Assembly (NCBI GenBank): GCA_027382625.1
Contig: JAJKFJ010021943.1
Span: forward strand, 1-12,165
DNA from: Tetmemena sp. SeJ-2015
Lineage: Eukaryota; Ciliophora; Spirotrichea; Sporadotrichida; Oxytrichidae
Direction of reading: 5' to 3'
Length of the DNA: 12,165 bases
How positions within the stretch are numbered: position 1 is the stretch's first letter; the number at the start of each line of letters is the position of its first letter. Both the position numbers and the translations under genes were made by a program. Below, piece after piece: positions 7,938 through 12,165 of this stretch. Below the pieces are notes generated by a model. That model did not search any database. It was not told where the DNA came from and saw nothing but the letters and a program-made list of their open reading frames with translations.

Positions 7938-8330
7938 CTGAGAATTTAATGTAAAATAAAATTAATTTATAGATTCGAATTAAAATGGAATAAATGAGTG
8001 GCAGTTTAATTTTGTCTAATATATATATTATACCATTCGATTATTCATGAAGATCTAAGAACTTTTGATCCTTGTAACTTTTGTGTGCGAGAGTTCAGTA
8101 CAGAGTTATAAAAGACATAAATTTTTATGATGTAAATATTTGTTCATTTAGAGTTTGCGCAAATCATATCTCTTCTGGGAAGAGCTATGAAGTTGATTAT
8201 TAAAGAAAGCCATATTGCTTTTCTTATAAAAAGGAGTAATTCAATTTTAATTCCTGAAATTGCAAATTTATTTATATATTTGAATCACAATTTTAATTAA
8301 ATTTTTTAGTATAATGAATGTGCAATCAGC
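7931..8330 (+). repeat. Dispersed repeat, copy 2 (frameshifted coding relic)
   Basis: Homologous to 2860-3290. Compared with copy 1 it has lost bases (cttgcgactatttt has become cttgtaactttt), so the frame is broken. The protein-level trace persists in a shifted frame: SLLGRAMKLIIKES here against SLLRGAAKMIKEE in copy 1, which suggests both descend from a real coding sequence. The 5' part of copy 1 (the Gag-like stretch) is absent; homology starts abruptly at about 7931 beside the Thr-rich frame. Confidence 0.7.
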
Positions 8331-8449
8331 GTTGCAATAAATCCAATAAATTTATCCATTACTTCAATTGCTGAAAATCTTTTTATACCTATAAAAATTG
8401 CTAATAAAATTTAGACCAAAGTTCTATTTTAATTGAGGATCAAAATAAA

Positions 8450-8720
8450 AAAAACTACCAAGTTATAAATTTTTAAAAAAAATTAAAAACAAAAATTTTT
8501 AAAACCCAAAAAAAGTAATTAAAATTTTTTATTTCAACAAATTTTTTAAAAAAGGAACTTAATTTTAATTTAAATTTTTCAAAAAATTTCATTTTTAAAA
8601 AAACTTAATTTTTTTTCCAAATTGGGAAAAAATATTTAAATTAAAAAAAATATTTAAATTTAAAAAAATTTAAAAAAATTTTAAATTTTAAAAAATCAAT
8701 TTTTTTTAAAGGATTTAAAT
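8450..8720. repeat. A/T homopolymer low-complexity tract
   Basis: Almost entirely runs of four to eight A or T with few C or G (for example aaaaaaatatttaaattt). It carries no coding signal. It may be genuine AT-rich spacer DNA or an artefact of poorly resolved homopolymers. Confidence 0.75.
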
Positions 8721-8858
8721 AAACTGTTTCTTTTGATTATAGCATTTACTAGAATTAATTTATATTATCTTTATGCAAAATAATATTTTGAGTGATTCAA
8801 TAGACTCCAATAAGTTATGGGTAAGAGGTTATATAGCAACCGATATTGCTTCTAAAAC

Positions 8859-9131
8859 ATGATTAATAGCAAAATGAAGGACTCTAGTCTAAACTTCCAC
8901 CGCAATACCATCCAGGATTTAAAGTGCAAGTTGAAGCATTGCACCCATTATTTCTTCCATTATTATGAGAATATTATTTATCTAAAAATTTTACTAAAAA
9001 AAAAAAAGGAAAATTTTAAGAAAATAAACTTTTATGAATTAAAGAAGAGCATAAACAAAACCCGAAAATATATGAAAAATAGTGAGAATAAGCTTCGTAT
9101 AATTAATTTCTTTATTAATACTTATAGTTAA
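8859..9131 (+). CDS. Small Lys/Asn/Ile-rich ORF, unknown
   Basis: A 90-codon ORF with ATG at 8859 and TAA at 9129-9131; an in-frame TAA lies just upstream (8853-8855), so the start is bounded. The product begins MINSKMKDSSLNFHRNTIQ. It has a His/Tyr/Phe-rich part (HYFFHYYENIIYLK) and then a strongly basic segment with a short poly-Lys run. It could form helices, but no family is recognised. Composition simply follows the AT-rich DNA. About one ORF of this size is expected by chance in this window, so it may be spurious. Confidence 0.2.
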   Translation: MINSKMKDSSLNFHRNTIQDLKCKLKHCTHYFFHYYENIIYLKILLKKKKENFKKINFYELKKSINKTRKYMKNSENKLRIINFFINTYS

Positions 9132-9179
9132 GATAGTTAATTAATTAAGAATTAAGAGAACCCCTAATAGAGCATATAA

Positions 9180-9342
9180 TAACTTAATCGATTTAAAGTT
9201 AATTCATAGGCGTAACTCCTTGATCAGTTTTGCCACGTCACGTGAAAGCCCACATGTCAGTTAATTAGTGATGACGCACTACTCCTATTTAGAGACGGGA
9301 GAGTCTCTGTGGGGCTGACAAAATAGCAGGTTTGCTAACATC
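9180..9342. promoter_or_regulatory. GC-richer patch with G-box, possible promoter or TE end
   Basis: This patch stands out from its AT-rich flanks. It carries overlapping ACGT elements (cacgtcacgtg, 9234-9244, with the G-box CACGTG at 9239-9244), then cccacatgtcag, and a 6-bp stem hairpin (agagac 9291-9296 with gtctct 9303-9308). G-boxes are bZIP/bHLH sites in plants and fungi, and these phrases also occur in plant transposon ends. It lies directly upstream of the ATG pair at 9343-9348, so a promoter or leader is possible. All functional statements are inference. Confidence 0.25.
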
Positions 9343-9528
9343 ATGATGTCGAGTGAAATCCAACCCGGGTTTTTCCCCTTGAAACGGGGGGGAAAAAACC
9401 CTAGACCATTAATACTTATAAACATGGAGTCAAACGCCCAAAAATTTCTCAAAAAAACTACACAAACCCTTTTTCAGTTTAATTTTAAATCTAAGGTATT
9501 TGGGTGTTTTCCAAAAAATAAGGGGTAA
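9343..9528 (+). CDS. Possible first exon, unknown
   Basis: A 61-codon ORF starts at the tandem ATGs 9343 and 9346 and ends at a TAA that overlaps a donor-like gggg|taagttaag context (gtaagt at 9525-9530). It encodes MMSSEIQPGFFPLKRGGKNP, then a hydrophilic stretch rich in Lys, Phe and Asn. Codons 9-20 fall on a 12-bp inverted repeat (gggtttttcccc, 9367-9378, with its complement ending at 9401), which casts doubt on a coding role. No family is recognised. Confidence 0.15.
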   Translation: MMSSEIQPGFFPLKRGGKNPRPLILINMESNAQKFLKKTTQTLFQFNFKSKVFGCFPKNKG

Positions 9529-10834
9529 GTTAAGATTTTTTTAAATTTTTTTTAAAAATTTTTTGCCTTTTTCTCTTTTATTCTATTTATAATTTTTTTA
9601 AGTCCTTTAAAAAACTTTGAGATAAATTTTAATTGGGGTTTTAAACCTGCTTTGATTTAAAAAAAATTTATTTTGAGATCTTAATATTTAGATTATTTTT
9701 AAATAAATAATCGAGGCAAAATTGTAATAAATGGAGTGGAATTTTTAAAAAAAGCCAAATTTTAAATATTTTTTAAATTTAGGATTGTTTTCAAAATTTT
9801 AATAAGCTTATTCAATTACACAGTTTAACTCTATAACTTAAAATTTTAAACCCCCTTTCTAATTGCGCAGAAAATATAAGGGTTCTCCCTTTGAAAAAAG
9901 GTTCCCTTCCCGGATGATCATTTTATTCCCCGTGCTATTGAAAAAATAGTGGGCCTGGGTTTTAAAAAAAAGTTTTTGCCGGGAAAAAGCACAAGTCGCT
10001 GCTTTTTTTTTTTTACTCCCCCTTTTTTTGTATTTTGGATTGTTCAAAAAGTGGCAAAAATATTTTTTTATATTATTGGGGTCCCTTTTTTTAAGTAGTT
10101 TTCTTGTTGATTCCTTTCTGCTTCTTAGTGCTCTTTATTCCATTGACACCCAAAACGAAAGATCTCCAAACAACATGGGGCCCAAAGGGTCGCGGTTTAA
10201 AACCCGGGCTTTTAAAGCTGAAAAAGGGGGAGTGGGTTGGTGTTAAAATTGTTCAGTGACTTGATTGTCTTGCTATGTGTGATCAATTTTCTCTTTTTAA
10301 AAAGGGAAATTTAAAAAAGTCTTCACTGCCTGTTTATGACTACTAACTTACTTGCTCTTTTCCTCCTTCTTGATTTTTCTTTTTAAAATTTTACCGAAGA
10401 GCTGCTGACAGGGTTTTAAACCAGGGGGAGTATAGGGGGGTTGAAGAGTAAAAAATGGATTTTAGGGAGTTGCAAGTGTGAGCATTTTTTAGTGGGATGA
10501 AAATTTCGGCTTGTTTTCCCTAAAAACCCGCACCCCTTTTTCCCGTGTAAACAGGGGCAGTGCCGGCCCCGCTGTGCAGAGTCTTGGTTTAAAGAATTTT
10601 TTCAAAAGAAATCGATCCACTCCCTTCCCAAATACTGGTAGAGATGGGCCTTGTCCCGAAATGATTTTGAGAGCAATGACATTGGAAAAGCGAGCTTTGT
10701 TTTGTTCTTTTCCCTTGAAAAGCTTAGAGAATCCTTCCGTATTTACCCAGTGCTCTATTGAGGCTTACTCTTGATTTTAGAAGTGGAGTGTCTCTCGTTT
10801 TCTTGCCCAAAAGATTTGCCTTTGTAAAGAAATT
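9529..10834. other. Homopolymer-rich stretch, no supported gene
   Basis: Long runs of A, T, C and G alternate (for example the T run near 10002-10013, and cccggg and gggccc words). Open plus frames at 10028-10246 and 10511-10774 lack ATG starts at their given 5' ends and show no recognisable domain; the first has a hydrophobic segment (FFILLGSLFLSSFLVDSF). Nothing else could be supported. Confidence 0.4.
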
Positions 10835-11748
10835 TTAATGGGAAAGCCTATATCGTTTTGGGGTTAGATTGAACGTGATTTTCATTAGTTTAAAAAGGAA
10901 CCCCCTTTCAAAATTACCCTCTTTACTCTCTGGAAATATCATCATCGGGGTTTTTGTTTTTTTGACTTGGTCCTTTAAAGAAATTTTCAATTCATGACCA
11001 CTGGGGCCCTTTAATTTTCTTTCTCTTCTCTTCCTTTCTTTAAAAGTAGTTTCTTTCTCTTTTTTCATCGGTTTCTCTTATAGGTTAAGCTCTTGTTTTG
11101 ATTCAGAGTGACTCTTGTTTTTATTCAAGCAAATGAATCACTGCTTTTCTTAACTCTGGACTTAGTAATGCCTTGGGATCAAAATCTTTTATCTTAAAGC
11201 ACTTTAATTCAAATTTAGTCCTTGATTTAGAACTCGGTCAAGGTGGGGGTCACTAGAGAAAAAGCCCTTTCTATTCTCAATTGGGACTATGGGTTTTAAA
11301 ACTATAGGGTTTTTATAACTTTCTTTGACTACGTCTAATAAATAATTACTCGTTTCTCTAAGTGCTTGGTTTCCCAAACAATCTTGATCTTCATTCTGAC
11401 CAAAAGATCCCCTCATATCAAAAACCTTGGGGGCGTTTTTTTGAAATGCTTTTTGGGCAAACCCCCTCTCAAATTGATACTTAGTTGGTTTTTCCTCACA
11501 TACTCGAGTCCCTTCTCCACTGTCTTTTTCTTGATTGCCCTCAGACCTGGGAAATTGGCCTTTTTTCATTTAATGCTTTAAGATACGAAGTCCTTTGAAA
11601 TGAAATTTACCCAAGAGTCTTGCTACCCCTTCTTCCTTTTCATCAAATATGGGGCCTGATACTTGGGGATTAGCTCCCTTTAAAAAACCCCATAATATGT
11701 AAAAAGTGAAAATAAATTGTGGGGATAATTTTTTCTTTATTAAAACTT
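10835..11748 (-). pseudogene. Minus-strand coding relic or UAR=Gln gene, unknown
   Basis: One minus frame is protein-like from below a TAA at 11747-11749 down to TAA 10835-10837. The stretch 11746-11207 holds 180 codons with a single stop (TAA 11570-11572), far fewer than chance predicts. Near the start it reads LWGFLKGANPQVSGPIFDE and RLLGKFHFKGLRILKH, then after the stop MKKGQFPRSEGNQEK, KVFDMRGSFGQNEDQD, LRETSNYLLDVVKESYK and SSDPHLDRVLNQGLNLN. Below 11207 there are several more TAAs and one TGA, then a very basic 77-codon run (KKEKETTFKERKRRERKLKG). G is frequent at codon position 1 and the strand is purine-rich, both coding-like. No family is recognised and no membrane segment is obvious. 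Standard-code decay, or TAA read as Gln (fitting HYQVQSQEKQ), would both explain it. A retrotransposon origin is possible but unproven. Confidence 0.35.
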
Positions 11749-11749
11749 A

Positions 11750-12165
11750 TAATCTGCAAATTTTTTAAACCCCCAAAAAGGCAATTAAAAATCTTTTAGG
11801 AAGGTGACCCTTTACCGGGCTGTCTATATTTCTGAATTTTATACCTTTAAGTGTTCCTCTTCTCAGAAAAATGAGTGGGTTTGGTTTTATGGTTTCTTGA
11901 TTATTACTTTTTTTTTACTAACTTTTTCAAAAAGGGTTTTGATACCCTTTTCTATCTTTCAATGTCTTGTTGCGGGAAATTTTATTTCAAAATCTTCCCT
12001 TTCCCCAAATAGTAGTATTTTCCCCTGGTTTCATTATCGCATTCAAGTATGAAATTTCAACTATAGACCAAATGCCCCCCTGCACTGAACCGTTTAGCCA
12101 AGTCTGTCTCTATGGGAAGGGGCCTGCAGTTCCCTTTCACCCAGCTTTTAATGTTTTCTCTTTTT
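11750..12165. other. Window end, no firm gene
   Basis: The minus frame above continues upstream with recognisably varied peptide (for example IKPNPLIFLRRGTLKGIKFR) but meets several TAA/TAG and TGA codons, so I do not extend the call. A plus ORF at 11804-12052 lacks an ATG at its given 5' end and has no known features. The last 100 bp are GC-richer (ggggcctgcagttccc). Confidence 0.3.

Noticed and set aside
4828..9225. caaggagttac near 4829 and its complement near 9212-9222 as possible shared element ends
   Set aside because: Only 11 bases match and the similarity does not extend on either side.
11366..11581. Plus ORF of 71 codons starting with an ATG-like hydrophobic product
   Set aside because: It lies antisense to the stronger minus-strand frame and its hydrophobic composition follows from the pyrimidine-rich strand.

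Overview
This 12.2 kb window looks like AT-rich eukaryotic nuclear DNA, dominated by repeats and decayed coding sequence. I found no intact, confidently identifiable gene, and no rRNA, tRNA or CRISPR array. Against a bacterial source: there are no long ORFs, no tightly packed genes and no ribosome-binding sites, while there are eukaryote-style foldback transposons, microsatellites, mucin-like exons and splice-site-like sequences.

The lineage is unresolved. The two foldback (MITE-like) elements and the ACGT-rich patch near 9.24 kb read like land-plant intergenic DNA. The YHYH-like and Thr-rich exon-like frames, and coherent frames broken mostly by TAA/TAG, would instead fit a protist such as a ciliate that reads UAR as Gln. 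Decay of CAA/CAG/CGA codons to stops by C-to-T change in methylated repeats explains the stops equally well. I leave this open.

Layout. 1-313: a strongly diverged tandem repeat of about 20 bp, alternating AT-rich and GC-rich decamers. 795-1046 (-): a small exon-like frame with a possible YHYH-type motif. 1926-1972: an imperfect trinucleotide tract. About 2161-3153 (+): a coding relic with a retrotransposon Gag-like stretch; its 3' part recurs, diverged and frameshifted, at about 7931-8330. 4226-4810: foldback element 1, with a candidate 9-bp target duplication. 5211-5437 (-) and 7730-7937 (-): two related Thr/Pro-rich, exon-like frames. 5580-5591: a perfect 12-bp GC palindrome in a GC-rich patch. 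5819-6000: a small exon-like patch ending at a near-consensus 5' splice site. 7193-7569: GC-rich foldback element 2. 8450-8720: A/T homopolymer low-complexity DNA. 9180-9345: a GC-richer patch with a G-box. From about 9340 to the end the texture changes to long runs of C, G, A and T, and a purine-rich minus-strand frame (about 10835-11748) looks like a decayed or alternatively coded protein.

No operon or pathway can be reconstructed. The minus-strand exon-like frames at 7.9, 5.4 and 1.0 kb could belong to one multi-exon gene for a secreted or surface Thr-rich protein, invaded by transposons, but I cannot join them from sequence alone.
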